Below are positions 37,277 through 45,950 of a DNA stretch of 64,000 nt, piece after piece. A model generated the notes under the pieces. It searched no databases and had not been told where the DNA came from. It was given only the letters and a program-made list of their open reading frames with translations. Position 1 is the stretch's first letter, and the number at the start of each line of letters is the position of its first letter. The stretch lies in contig NZ_CP086610.1 in assembly GCF_020883495.1 (NCBI RefSeq), positions 124,001-188,000 of the forward strand, read 5' to 3'. Made by a program: the position numbers and the translations under genes. Source of the DNA: Shinella zoogloeoides. GTDB taxonomy: Bacteria; Pseudomonadota; Alphaproteobacteria; Rhizobiales; Rhizobiaceae.

Positions 37277-37536
37277 TTTTTTCCGAGAAGCTCACGAAGA
37301 GCGGCAACATCCAACATCTGCTCGGCCAGCAGTTTCTTGAGCTTGGCATTCTCGTCCTCAAGCGCCTTCAAACGTTTGGCCTCCGACACCTCCATGCCGC
37401 CGTATTTGGCCTTCCAGTTGTAAAAGGTAGCCTCGGAAATCCCGTGCTTGCGGCAAAGATCAGCGGCCTTAACGCCCGCCTCCTGCTCCTTCAGCACCCC
37501 AATAATCTGCTCTTCCGTAAATCTCTGCTTCTTCAT
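37270..37536 (-). CDS. IS3-family transposase OrfA
   Basis: An 88-residue subunit: [43 protein letters not shown] and zipper [20 protein letters not shown]. Closely matches the OrfA of IS2/IS51/IS407-type elements. Confidence 0.95.
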   Translation of the reverse strand: MKKQRFTEEQIIGVLKEQEAGVKAADLCRKHGISEATFYNWKAKYGGMEVSEAKRLKALEDENAKLKKLLAEQMLDVAALRELLGKKW

Positions 37537-37598
37537 AAGTCCGTCCTCAATGGGCCGAACTCTAATCCATTCTGGAGGAAATTCTCAGTGGCAGGTCA

Positions 37599-37893
37599 TA
37601 ATATAAAGATTTTCTATTGTGTTCTCAAATTCCTCGTGTTCTTTTGAGCTGTTGTATTTTATCTCTTCAATTATTCCAGTCGAATATATCTCCATTACGG
37701 ACCCTAAGTCCGAATAAAGTTTGTCTTTCTTCTTTTTGCTAATACGAATTATTCCGGATTTTTCTGGAAATGTACTTTTGAATTCTGAAATTATTGAATT
37801 GATAATATTGTCTGATATGGAATTTATTTCATAGGCGCCAATATTTTGCCAATTCAAGGTATTTGGGCTTTTTTGTGCAGAGAATATGGGCAT
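37599..37893 (-). pseudogene. Unknown gene, N-terminal part (split by IS3)
   Basis: Begins MPIFSAQKSPNTLNWQNIGA and runs to ENLYI at the IS junction. Joined to 35915-36324 it gives 235 codons. The sequence is Ile/Asn/Lys-rich with low GC and no signal peptide. Function unknown; it is the last gene before the right att site. Confidence 0.75.
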
Positions 37894-38101
37894 TGAACAC
37901 CGGTCTCCTGTAAAAATACGTGTAATTATATCTTGGCATAAGCAATTAACATTTTCAATGTATTGGGTTATGGGAATAAGGTTCGTCTATATGTGTTTGC
38001 ATTTTTGGTAATTTACATGGATTTCCTTTTATTCTGTTTTCTTGGAGGGTTTGCACATTGTTGATAGGCGCTTGAAAGCGCTACGCCATGTACGCCGCAT
38101 T

Positions 38102-38124
38102 GAAAGGGGGATGGAATGGGGGAT
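38102..38124. repeat. Candidate integrase arm-binding repeat (right end)
   Basis: Two GGGGGAT units in tandem inside a 23-bp stretch that matches 19661-19683 at 20 of 23 positions. It lies 57 bp inside the right att copy. Confidence 0.5.
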
Positions 38125-38180
38125 TGCGCGAGCAGGATCTGCGCTAGGTAGTTGGTTTTACAGTGAAAATTGTAGGAAAA

Positions 38181-38256
38181 TGGTGCCGCTTAGGTGACTC
38201 GAACACCTGACCCCATCATTACGAATGATGTGCTCTACCGACTGAGCTAAAGCGGC
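38181..38256 (-). tRNA. tRNA-Thr(CGT), integration target of the island
   Basis: Minus-strand gene GCCGCTT-TAGCTCAG... of 76 nt including the encoded CCA. Acceptor arms GCCGCTT/AAGCGGC pair fully, the anticodon stem-loop reads CATCATTCGTAATGATG with anticodon CGT, and the T arm carries GTTCGAG. The island lies directly at its 3' end, so the gene stays complete. Confidence 0.95.
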
Positions 38257-38384
38257 CCTTTTGGGCGGCCCCGAAGCGTGTCGGGGCCGGAATGGGTGCG
38301 CTGATAACCGTAATGGACGGAGATTTCAAGCGGGGAGTTCAAACTTCCGCATTTTTCCCGTGCGGTGCAGCGAATTGGGCCGGT

Positions 38385-39344
38385 TCAGGCGGTGATGCGG
38401 GCCTTGGCGGCGATGTATTCGCGCTCCATGCGGGCGACGAGGTCCTCCACCGGGCCGATGGATTTTACCGCGCCGATGCCCTGGCCGCAGCCCCAGATGT
38501 CCTTCCAGGCCTTGGCGCCGGTCGCGGCCTGCTCGAAATCCATCTTCGTCGGGTCGGCTTCCGGCAGGTGCTCGGGGTCCATGCCGGCGGCGGTGATGGA
38601 GGGTTTCAGATAGTTGCCGTGAATGCCGGTGAAATAGTTGGAATAGACGATGTCGGCGGCGGCGCTGTCGACGATCATCTGCTTGTAGGCCTCGCTCGCC
38701 CGCGCCTCGCTGGTGGCGATGAAGGGCGAGCCGATATAGGCCATGTCGGCACCCATCGCCTGGGCGGCGAGGATCGCTCCGCCGGTCGCGATGGCGCCGG
38801 AGAGGAGAAGGGGACCGTCGAACCATTCGCGGATCTCCTGGATCAGCGCGAAGGGCGAGAGTGTGCCGGCATGGCCGCCGGCGCCGGCGGCGACCGCGAT
38901 CAGCCCGTCCGCGCCCTTGCGGATCGCCGAGCTGGCATGGCGGTTGTTGATGACGTCGTGCAGCACGATGCCGCCGTAGGAATGGATCGCGGCGTTGACT
39001 TCCGGCACGGCGCCGAGCGAGGAGATGACGACCGGCACCTTGTATTTCACGCACATCATCAGGTCGTGTTCCAGCCGCTTGTTGGAGCGATGGACGATCT
39101 GGTTGACGGCGAAGGGCGCGGCCGGGCGGTCGGGGTTCTTCGCGTCGTGCGCGGCAAGGCCCTCGGTGATTTCCGCCAGCCATTCGTCGAGCTGGCTTTC
39201 CGGGCGCGCGTTCAGCGCCGGAAAGGCCCCGATGACGCCGGCCTTGCATTGTGCGAGGGTCAGCGCGGGATGGGAGACGATGAAGAGCGGCGCGCCGACG
39301 ACGGGCAGACGCAGGTTGTCCTTGAGGATCGCGGGCAGGGCCAT
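38385..39344 (-). CDS. Nitronate monooxygenase (2-nitropropane dioxygenase family)
   Basis: A 319-residue FMN TIM-barrel enzyme that oxidises alkyl nitronates. Family motifs: NLRLPVVGAPLFIVSHPALT at the N-terminus, VPVVISSLGAVPE, GADGLIAVAAGAGGHAGTLS (phosphate-binding region) and GPLLLSGAIATGGAILAAQA with GADMAYIGSPF. The true substrate in this branch is not certain. A perfect palindrome sits 17 bp before the start codon. Confidence 0.88.
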   Translation of the reverse strand: MALPAILKDNLRLPVVGAPLFIVSHPALTLAQCKAGVIGAFPALNARPESQLDEWLAEITEGLAAHDAKNPDRPAAPFAVNQIVHRSNKRLEHDLMMCVKYKVPVVISSLGAVPEVNAAIHSYGGIVLHDVINNRHASSAIRKGADGLIAVAAGAGGHAGTLSPFALIQEIREWFDGPLLLSGAIATGGAILAAQAMGADMAYIGSPFIATSEARASEAYKQMIVDSAAADIVYSNYFTGIHGNYLKPSITAAGMDPEHLPEADPTKMDFEQAATGAKAWKDIWGCGQGIGAVKSIGPVEDLVARMEREYIAAKARITA

Positions 39345-39670
39345 GGCGGAAAGTCCAGTCTTTTGACGTTTACGGAAACGTCAAAACTATAGCAGCGGGA
39401 TTCCCGTCTGAAAAGGGGTGCAAGGGCAGGGAATGCAGATGGCGGACGGTCTCGCTCCGGCGGTTCCTTGCCGCGCGCTCCGTGGGCGGCGGGCCACGGG
39501 TTTGCCGGCGGGCGGCTTATCCCCGGCCAAGCGCGGCCACTTTCGGCCGGAAGGCTTGCGCAAATTCCCGTCAAACGTTACGCAAAAACTAACAAAAGCC
39601 GGAAAGTAAGGCTCTTTCCACAGATGTATCTTGGCCGCGGCGTTGGGCGGCTCCCGCAGAAGGGTCGGAT
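39345..39670. other. Intergenic region between divergent genes
   Basis: 326 bp between the nitronate monooxygenase and the gene at 39671. Apart from the operator candidate at 39361-39386 I see no further feature. Confidence 0.4.
39361..39386. promoter_or_regulatory. Perfect palindromic operator candidate before the nitronate monooxygenase gene
   Basis: Arms TTTTGACGTTT and AAACGTCAAAA, 11 bp each, separated by ACGG. It lies 17 to 42 bp upstream of the ATG and would cover a promoter or leader. The same motif, weaker in one half, is upstream of fadD at 17305-17326. Confidence 0.6.
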
Positions 39671-40813
39671 GTGAGCGGACTGGAAACGGCAATCAGGAAC
39701 GCGCTGGCGCGCTCGGAACGCGCCAATGCCGAAGTTCGCGCGCGCATCTACCAGTCGGCGCGCAATGCGCTGGAGGCGGGCCTGCGCAAGCAGGAAATCC
39801 ACGACCGCGCGACGATTATCGCGCAGCGCCAACGGCTGGAAGCCGCCATTCACCAGATCGAGGCCGAGGAGCGGGCGCAGCTTGCCGCCGCCGACCGCGC
39901 GGTTCGCGTGGAGCCGGCCGTGGATGTGCGGCCGGAGCCGGTGCTGCGCGCCGAGCGTGATGCACGCCCTGAGCCGACGCTCGATGTGGAGCCGCGCATG
40001 GAGGCCGCCCGGCCTGCCGAGGCCGGGGATATCGGCGCCATCCGGCCGGAGCGGGAGGATGGCTTTGCCGCCGGCGCTTCGACGGCATCGGCGGCGGAAA
40101 AGCCGGCTGCGGCCGAAAAGGCCGCCGATTTCCGTCCCGAACGTGTCGCCAAGGCCCGCAAGCGCCGTGGCCGCCTGTTCTCCTTCCTTCTTGTCGTTGC
40201 GACCCTGATTGCCGCTTTCGGTGCGCTCGCCTGGTGGGTGCAGACGAGCGGGCTGTTGCAGGAATTGCAGAATGCCGACGATTCGACGCCGCCCGCCCGC
40301 GTTTCCGGCGAGGATTTTTCGGGCGAGGATCCGCTGAAGAAGGCGCTGGATACCCAGAGCCGCTTTTCCGCCGACTGGCGCAAGGTCTTTTCTCCCGGCG
40401 AAACGGACAAGCTCTCTGCCGGCGCGGCGGGCCGCTTCGAATCCATCAGCACAAGCGATGGCCCGGCCGTCCGCCTGACCTCGACCAATCCGGATCGCGA
40501 CGGCGCGGTGCGCATCGAGGTTTCGCCGGACATCCTCGGCGAGATGGGCGGCAAGACCTCGACGATCGCGCTCACCGTGCAGTCGGCGGGCGACAAGCCG
40601 GTGCAGGTCGCCGTGGAATGCGACTTCTCCACCATGGGCGGCTGCGGGCGTCACCGCTTCACGGTGTCGGAGCGCACCGACATCCTGTTCCAGGTGGAAT
40701 TCGACCGCTCGCTCTCGCCGAGCGAGGCCGGCCACCTGCTGCTCAACAGCGATATTACCGGCGGAAACGGCGGCGTGAACCTCTTCGACGTCCGCGTCCT
40801 GCCCGGCGAGTGA
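39671..40813 (+). CDS. Membrane-anchored protein of unknown function
   Basis: A 380-residue protein from a GTG start. Residues 1-60 are a helical, Arg/Glu-rich, probably coiled-coil segment (EAGLRKQEIHDRATIIAQRQ). Residues of about 70-160 are Ala/Pro/Glu-rich and disordered. One TM helix (RLFSFLLVVATLIAAFGALA) precedes a compact periplasmic domain (RFESISTSDGPAVRLTSTNP ... VAVECDFSTMGGCGRHRFTV). I know the layout only from rhizobial proteins without assigned role. Confidence 0.7.
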   Translation: MSGLETAIRNALARSERANAEVRARIYQSARNALEAGLRKQEIHDRATIIAQRQRLEAAIHQIEAEERAQLAAADRAVRVEPAVDVRPEPVLRAERDARPEPTLDVEPRMEAARPAEAGDIGAIRPEREDGFAAGASTASAAEKPAAAEKAADFRPERVAKARKRRGRLFSFLLVVATLIAAFGALAWWVQTSGLLQELQNADDSTPPARVSGEDFSGEDPLKKALDTQSRFSADWRKVFSPGETDKLSAGAAGRFESISTSDGPAVRLTSTNPDRDGAVRIEVSPDILGEMGGKTSTIALTVQSAGDKPVQVAVECDFSTMGGCGRHRFTVSERTDILFQVEFDRSLSPSEAGHLLLNSDITGGNGGVNLFDVRVLPGE

Positions 40814-40825
40814 GCCGCCCGCTCC

Positions 40826-41707
40826 CTATTTGAGGAAGCCCGGCCCCGAGCCGACGATCTTGTCGTCGACGGCGCCGATGGCCTGTTTGTCCTTGCCCTC
40901 GTAGTCGAGCGTCGTGAGGATATGGCGGATGAGGTTGATGCGTGCTCGCCGCTTGTCGTTGGCGCGGATCACCGTCCAGGGCGCGGTGTCCGTATGGGTT
41001 TCCTTGAGCATGCGGTCGCGTTTGTCGGAATAATCGCCCCATTTGTTGAGCGCCGCGATATCCATCGGCGAAAGCTTCCAGACCTTGAGCGGGTCGTGCC
41101 GGCGGTCATGGAAGCGCTTGAGCTGCATCTCGCGGCCGATATCGAGCCAGAACTTGAAGAAGTGGATGTTTTCCGAGGCGATCATCTTCTCGAAGCGCGG
41201 CGTCTCCTTCAGGAATTTCTCGTATTCCTCCGGCGTGCAGAAGCCCATGACGGGTTCCACGCCCGCGCGGTTGTACCAGGAGCGGTCGAACAGCACGAAT
41301 TCGCCGGCCGTAGGGAAGGTCGCGACATAGCGCTGGAAATACCATTGGCCGCGCTCGGTCTCGGTCGGCTTGGTCAGCGCGACGATGCGGGCGGAGCGCG
41401 GGTTCATATAGGCCATGGTGGCGTGGATCGCGCCGCCCTTGCCGGCGGCGTCGCGACCCTCGAACACGGCCATGATGCGCTTGCCGGTCTTCTGCTGCCA
41501 GAACTGCACCTTCACCAGCTCGATCTGCAACTGCGTCAGGGTTTTTTCGTATTCGTCGTTGTCGAGCTTCTTGCCGTAGGGGTAGTCGCCGGATTCGAAG
41601 GCCTTCTCGTCGATCCAGTCGGGCAGGACGGGATCATCGACATCGAACACCCGCTTCTTGCCACGGATATCCAGTTCAACCGCCCGGCTTTCAGCCTTTT
41701 CCGCCAT
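40826..41707 (-). CDS. ppk2: Polyphosphate kinase 2
   Basis: A 293-residue PPK2 of the one-domain type that transfers phosphate between polyphosphate and nucleotides. Walker [14 protein letters not shown], the [20 protein letters not shown] block with the catalytic Asp, and the lid RWKD-like [16 protein letters not shown] region are all present. AAGGAG precedes ATG 41707. Located just beside the phosphate regulon, which fits a phosphate-storage role. Confidence 0.94.
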   Translation of the reverse strand: MAEKAESRAVELDIRGKKRVFDVDDPVLPDWIDEKAFESGDYPYGKKLDNDEYEKTLTQLQIELVKVQFWQQKTGKRIMAVFEGRDAAGKGGAIHATMAYMNPRSARIVALTKPTETERGQWYFQRYVATFPTAGEFVLFDRSWYNRAGVEPVMGFCTPEEYEKFLKETPRFEKMIASENIHFFKFWLDIGREMQLKRFHDRRHDPLKVWKLSPMDIAALNKWGDYSDKRDRMLKETHTDTAPWTVIRANDKRRARINLIRHILTTLDYEGKDKQAIGAVDDKIVGSGPGFLK

Positions 41708-41852
41708 CGTCCACTCCTTGAAAACGGGCAGCGGCGTGCGCCGCCCCGGCGGAAGGTGGCCACAACCGGATTGCGAATTCAAGCGGGCCATGAAAAACAT
41801 GTCACGAAACCGCGCTATCCATCCCGAATCGATGGAGGTCGCGGAGGGTAGG

Positions 41853-43136
41853 ATGCTGGCAAGGGAATGGGTGGCGGTGGCGGATCAGCGCACGGGCTTC
41901 GGCTGGCTGGCGGCGCAACTGTGGGGCGAACGGGTTCTCATCGCGGCTGCCGTCTTCGTCGGTTTCATGATGTGGCTCGCCGGCCTGCATCTCGGCTGGG
42001 TGTCCTTCGCCGTCCTGCTTCTGGTCATCGCCGGGCTGATGCGCATGGAGCGGCGAACGGCAGGCTCCGTGCGAACCATGGCTGTCCCGGCCGCGCCGGT
42101 CCCTGAGCCCGCGCCGCCCGCTGACGATCTGGCGGCGGTTTCCGCCGTGCTCGGCGCGCTCGATGCGCCCGCGCTGCTGCTTTCGGCCCGCCAGACCGTG
42201 AAGCTGCAGAACCGTGCGGCGGAAGCGGTCTTCGGCCCGATCCCGCAGGGCAGCGATCTGGCCGGCCGGATTCGCGCGCCCGGCATTCTCGACATGGTGC
42301 GCGAGGCGATCGGTTCCGGCCAGCCGCGCGAGACCGAGCATGCCGAGCGGCTTCCTTCCGAGACGGTCTATGTCGTGCGCATCGCCCCGCTCGCCGGCCC
42401 CGCCACCGAACCGCTGTGGCTGCTGACCTTCCGCGACGTCTCGCAGGCCCATCGCATAGATCGCATGCGCTCCGACTTCATCGCCAATGCCAGCCACGAG
42501 CTGCGCACGCCGCTCGCGTCCCTGCGCGGCTTCATCGAGACGCTGCAGGGGCCGGCGCGGAACGATCCCAAGGCCCATGAGCGCTTCCTCGGCATCATGC
42601 ACGAGCAGGCGACGCGCATGAGCCGCCTTGTGGACGACCTGCTCTCGCTCTCCCGCCTCGAGCTGCGCTCCAACCTCGCCCCCGACCAGAGCGTCGACCT
42701 CGTGCCGCTGCTCGGCCATGTGCGCGACAGCCTCCAGCCGCTTGCAGGCGATCTCGGCGTCGATATCGTCCTCGACCTGCCGCAGCATCCCGTCACCGTG
42801 CCCGGCGATCGTGACGAACTGGTCGAGGTCTGCGAGAACCTGATCGAGAATGCCTGCAAATACGGGCAGGAGGGCAGGCGGGTGGATGTCGTGCTGACGG
42901 GCGGCGGCGAGGCGCCGGTCGAGCTGTCCGTCACCGATTACGGTCCCGGCATCCCGCCCGAGCATGTGCCGCGCATCACCGAGCGCTTCTACCGGGTCAA
43001 TGTGGAAGCGAGCCGGTCCAAGAAGGGCACGGGCCTCGGCCTTGCCATCGTCAAGCACATCCTCACCCGCCACAAGGCGCGCCTCGTGGTGAAGTCCGAG
43101 CTGGGCAAGGGGACGGTCTTTACCGTGAAATTCTGA
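41853..43136 (+). CDS. phoR: Phosphate regulon sensor histidine kinase
   Basis: About 427 residues. Two N-terminal TM helices ([18 protein letters not shown] and [17 protein letters not shown]), a PAS-like domain (about 85-200), HisKA with the phosphorylated His in [19 protein letters not shown], and HATPase with [18 protein letters not shown] and [14 protein letters not shown]. Start at 41853 is chosen for the GGAGGG just upstream; ATG 41832 is an in-frame alternative. It phosphorylates PhoB when phosphate is scarce and heads the pst-pho cluster. Confidence 0.92.
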   Translation: MLAREWVAVADQRTGFGWLAAQLWGERVLIAAAVFVGFMMWLAGLHLGWVSFAVLLLVIAGLMRMERRTAGSVRTMAVPAAPVPEPAPPADDLAAVSAVLGALDAPALLLSARQTVKLQNRAAEAVFGPIPQGSDLAGRIRAPGILDMVREAIGSGQPRETEHAERLPSETVYVVRIAPLAGPATEPLWLLTFRDVSQAHRIDRMRSDFIANASHELRTPLASLRGFIETLQGPARNDPKAHERFLGIMHEQATRMSRLVDDLLSLSRLELRSNLAPDQSVDLVPLLGHVRDSLQPLAGDLGVDIVLDLPQHPVTVPGDRDELVEVCENLIENACKYGQEGRRVDVVLTGGGEAPVELSVTDYGPGIPPEHVPRITERFYRVNVEASRSKKGTGLGLAIVKHILTRHKARLVVKSELGKGTVFTVKF

Positions 43137-43197
43137 CACAAAAGCTGCCGGCTTTGTCGTGTCGTTTGAAATAGATTAGCGATTTCATGGACTTGGC

Positions 43198-43226
43198 GTG
43201 TCACAAATGTTTCGTCAAACCGACAT
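43198..43226 (+). promoter_or_regulatory. Pho box candidate upstream of pstS
   Basis: Three heptamers at 11-bp spacing, GTGTCAC, GTTTCGT and CCGACAT, match the PhoB direct-repeat consensus CTGTCAT at 5, 4 and 5 of 7 positions. The site lies about 100 bp before the pstS start, the expected place for PhoB activation. Confidence 0.55.
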
Positions 43227-43324
43227 AAAAGGAATGGCGATCGGGGTTTAGAGAAGGGCCGCCGGTCAACGGCAGAGAGCGCGAAAGCAGCGCTTCCCAC
43301 AACGTCCTCTTCGGGAGAACCCAG

Positions 43325-44359
43325 ATGAAATCTCTTAAGCTCACCGTCGCGGCGCTCGTTGCCTCCGCCGCATTCGCAGGCGTTGCCGTTGCGCGCGACC
43401 AGGTCCAGATCGCCGGCTCCTCCACCGTTCTTCCCTACGCCAAGATCGTCGCCGAGACGTTCGGCGAGACCTTCCCCGACTTCAAGACCCCGATCGTCGA
43501 ATCCGGCGGTTCCTCCGGCGGCCTGAAGGAATTCTGCAAGGGCGTCGGCCCGAACACCATCGACATCGCCAATTCCTCGCGCCCGATCAAGGACAGCGAG
43601 ATCGAGGCCTGCAAGGCCGCCGGCGTGACCGAAATCCAGGAAATCAAGATCGGCTATGACGGCATCGTCTTCGCCACCGACACCGGCAATGCCGACCTGA
43701 AGCTGGAGCCGAAGGACCTCTACCAGGCGCTGGCCGCCGAAGTCGTCGTCGATGGCAAGCTCGTCGCCAACCCCTACAAGAAGTGGTCGGAAATCAACAA
43801 GGACCTGCCGGACGCCGAGATCGCCGCCTATATCCCGGGCGAAAAGCACGGCACGCGCGAAGTCTTCGAGGAAAAGATCCTCGCCAAGGGCTGCAAGGAC
43901 GTCGGCGCTCTGGATGTCATCAAGGCTGCCGTTGCCGATGAGAAGGAACAGCACGCCAAGTGCGTCGCCGTTCGCAAGGATGGCCTCGCCGTCGATATCG
44001 ACGGTGACTATACCGAAACGCTGTCCCGCATCGCCGCCAACAAGTCCGGCATCGGCGTGTTCGGCCTGTCCTTCTATGAAAACAACGCCGACAAGCTGAA
44101 GGTCGCCACCGTCAGCGGCGTCGTTCCGTCGACCGAGACGATCGCTTCCGGCGAATATCCGGTTTCCCGCCCGCTGTTCTTCTACGTCAAGAAGGCGCAT
44201 CTCGGCGTCATCCCGGGCCTGAAGGAATATGTCGAGTTCTTCACGGGCGACGACATGATCGGCCCGGACTCCCCGCTCGCCGAATACGGCCTCGTCGCGG
44301 CTCCCGATGCCGAGCGCGAGGAAATCCGTCAGTCCTTCGTGGACGGCAAGATCATGTAA
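43325..44359 (+). CDS. pstS: Phosphate ABC transporter, periplasmic phosphate-binding protein
   Basis: A 344-residue PstS with signal peptide MKSLKLTVAALVASAAFAGV. Phosphate-contact motifs IAGSSTVLPYA, ESGGSSGGLKEFC and IANSSRPI are visible. GGGAG precedes the ATG. First gene of the pstSCAB-phoU-phoB operon. Confidence 0.95.
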   Translation: MKSLKLTVAALVASAAFAGVAVARDQVQIAGSSTVLPYAKIVAETFGETFPDFKTPIVESGGSSGGLKEFCKGVGPNTIDIANSSRPIKDSEIEACKAAGVTEIQEIKIGYDGIVFATDTGNADLKLEPKDLYQALAAEVVVDGKLVANPYKKWSEINKDLPDAEIAAYIPGEKHGTREVFEEKILAKGCKDVGALDVIKAAVADEKEQHAKCVAVRKDGLAVDIDGDYTETLSRIAANKSGIGVFGLSFYENNADKLKVATVSGVVPSTETIASGEYPVSRPLFFYVKKAHLGVIPGLKEYVEFFTGDDMIGPDSPLAEYGLVAAPDAEREEIRQSFVDGKIM

Positions 44360-44367
44360 TCGGCTCG

Positions 44368-44400
44368 GGCCGGCGCGAAAACCGCGCCGGCCCCTTCCTT
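44368..44400 (+). terminator. Strong hairpin between pstS and pstC (attenuator)
   Basis: Ten-bp perfect arms GGCCGGCGCG / CGCGCCGGCC around an A-rich loop, followed by CCTTCCTTTC. Placed 9 bp after the pstS stop. Such hairpins give partial termination or protect the upstream message, which would raise PstS over the membrane components. Confidence 0.7.
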
Positions 44401-44465
44401 TCGGGCAGCCTTGCCTGGTCGCAAAGAATGACACCGCGGATGATCTCGCCGGGAGAATTTCCTAA

Positions 44466-45950
44466 ATGAGTATTTCCCTTCTTCTGCTCATCGTCGCCGG
44501 GATCGGCGCGGCGGGCTACCTGCTCGGAAGCTGGCGCGCGAACGCGCTTGCCGGCGGCAAGCTGTCCAGCCTGCATTCCCGCCCGGGCTATTACGGCGCC
44601 TTCGTCGCGGTTTGGTCCATCCTCCCCGCCGCCCTGCTGCTGCTGGTCTGGGCCGTCGCAAGCCCGGCCTATATCGGCTCCGCCGTTCGCGCCGGCTTCC
44701 CTGAAGAGGTGAAGGCGACCTCGCAGGCCGAGCAGAACCTCAGCTACAACATGATCGGCGCGATTTCCCGCGGCCTTCCGACCCTGTCGCCGGAGGAGCG
44801 GGAGACCCTGTTGCGGGACGCTTCCGCCGCCCGCGGAATTCTCGGTGCCAAGGGCGTGCCGCTGGCCGCCGATCCCGCGCCCTACATGCTGAAGGCCGCC
44901 GAAGACCTCGACCGGATGACCGCGACAAGCGGCGCCGTGCTGACGATCCTTGTCGTGGCCGTCGCGCTTGCCGGCGCCTTCCTCTCCTACCGGGCCATCG
45001 CGCCGAAGTTCCGCGCCCGCAATCGCGTCGAGGGCGTGATGCTGGCCGGCCTGATCGGCGCGTCCTCCATCGCCATCCTGACGACGGTGGGCATCGTCGC
45101 CTCCATGGCGACGGAAGCCGTCCACTTCTTCAACATGGTCCCGGCCTGGGAGTTCTTCTTCGGCACGACCTGGGACCCACGCTTCGCGGCCGCCGGCGCG
45201 ACGGACTCCTCCGGCCAGTTCGGCCTGATCCCGCTGCTCGCCGGCACGCTCTATATCGGCTTCGTCGCCATGCTGGTCGCCGTGCCGGTCGGCCTCTTCG
45301 CCGCCATCTACATGTCGGAATATGCCTCGCGCACCGTGCGCTCGATCGCAAAGCCCCTGCTCGAAGTGCTCGCCGGCATTCCGACCATCGTCTACGGCTT
45401 CTTCGCCCTCATCACGGTCGGCCCGTTCCTGCGCGATATCTCTGCGCAGCTCAACGGCCTCGTTACCGGCAACTATTCGAACTTCATCCAGGCGCAGAGC
45501 GTGCTGACGGCCGGTTTCGTCATGGGCATCATGCTGATCCCCTATGTCTCCTCGCTGTCGGACGACATCATCACCGCCGTGCCGAGGGCGCTGCGTGACG
45601 GCTCGCTCGGCCTCGGCGCCACCCGTTCGGAAACGATCAAGCGCGTCATCCTGCCGGCGGCCCTGCCAGGCATTGTCGGCGCGCTGCTGATGACCGCCTC
45701 GCGCGCCATCGGCGAGACCATGATCGTGGTGCTGGCCGCCGGCGTCGCCGCCCGCATGCAGCTCAATCCGTTCGAGCCGATGACCACCGTGACCGTCAAG
45801 ATCGTCAACCAGCTCACGGGCGACCTCGAATTCACCTCGCCTCAGACGCTGGTGGCCTTCGCGCTCGGCATCACGCTCTTCGTCATCACGCTTTGCCTCA
45901 ACATCTACGCCCTCTATATCGTGCGCAAATACCGGGAGCAGTACGAATGA
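44466..45950 (+). CDS. pstC: Phosphate ABC transporter permease
   Basis: A 494-residue permease with the binding-protein-dependent transport fold: TM helices in GTLYIGFVAMLVAVPVGLFA, VLAGIPTIVYGFFALITVGP and LPGIVGALLMTASRAIGETM. The coupling-helix motif EAA is in RALRDGSLGLGATRSETIKR. It has an extra N-terminal region of about 200 residues with two further TM helices, as in other rhizobial PstC. Its stop overlaps the pstA start (ATGA). Confidence 0.93.
   Translation: MSISLLLLIVAGIGAAGYLLGSWRANALAGGKLSSLHSRPGYYGAFVAVWSILPAALLLLVWAVASPAYIGSAVRAGFPEEVKATSQAEQNLSYNMIGAISRGLPTLSPEERETLLRDASAARGILGAKGVPLAADPAPYMLKAAEDLDRMTATSGAVLTILVVAVALAGAFLSYRAIAPKFRARNRVEGVMLAGLIGASSIAILTTVGIVASMATEAVHFFNMVPAWEFFFGTTWDPRFAAAGATDSSGQFGLIPLLAGTLYIGFVAMLVAVPVGLFAAIYMSEYASRTVRSIAKPLLEVLAGIPTIVYGFFALITVGPFLRDISAQLNGLVTGNYSNFIQAQSVLTAGFVMGIMLIPYVSSLSDDIITAVPRALRDGSLGLGATRSETIKRVILPAALPGIVGALLMTASRAIGETMIVVLAAGVAARMQLNPFEPMTTVTVKIVNQLTGDLEFTSPQTLVAFALGITLFVITLCLNIYALYIVRKYREQYE

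Larger units (their letters stand above)
36329..37598 (-). mobile_element. IS3-family insertion sequence (1,270 bp) inside an unknown gene
   Basis: Terminal repeats TGACCTGCCACTGAAG (left) and, reverse strand, TGACCTGCCACTGAGAA (right). Flanked by a 4-bp duplication TAAT (36325-36328 and 37599-37602), as in the IS407-type subgroup. Removal with one TAAT restores a continuous frame across the joint. Confidence 0.92.
19520..38194. mobile_element. Integrative genomic island at tRNA-Thr(CGT), about 18.7 kb
   Basis: The 14-bp sequence TGGTGCCGCTTAGG occurs at 19520-19533 and 38181-38194. The right copy is the 3' end (CCA, discriminator, acceptor strand) of tRNA-Thr, read on the minus strand. A P4-type integrase begins 155 bp inside the left copy. 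Cargo in order: GIY-YIG protein, IS630 remnant, small secreted protein, LuxR gene split by IS21, OmpA-domain gene split by IS256, PHP-ATPase unit, 350-residue unknown, IS3, unknown gene plus AlpA, unknown gene split by IS3. Flanking genes are core. Confidence 0.85.
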
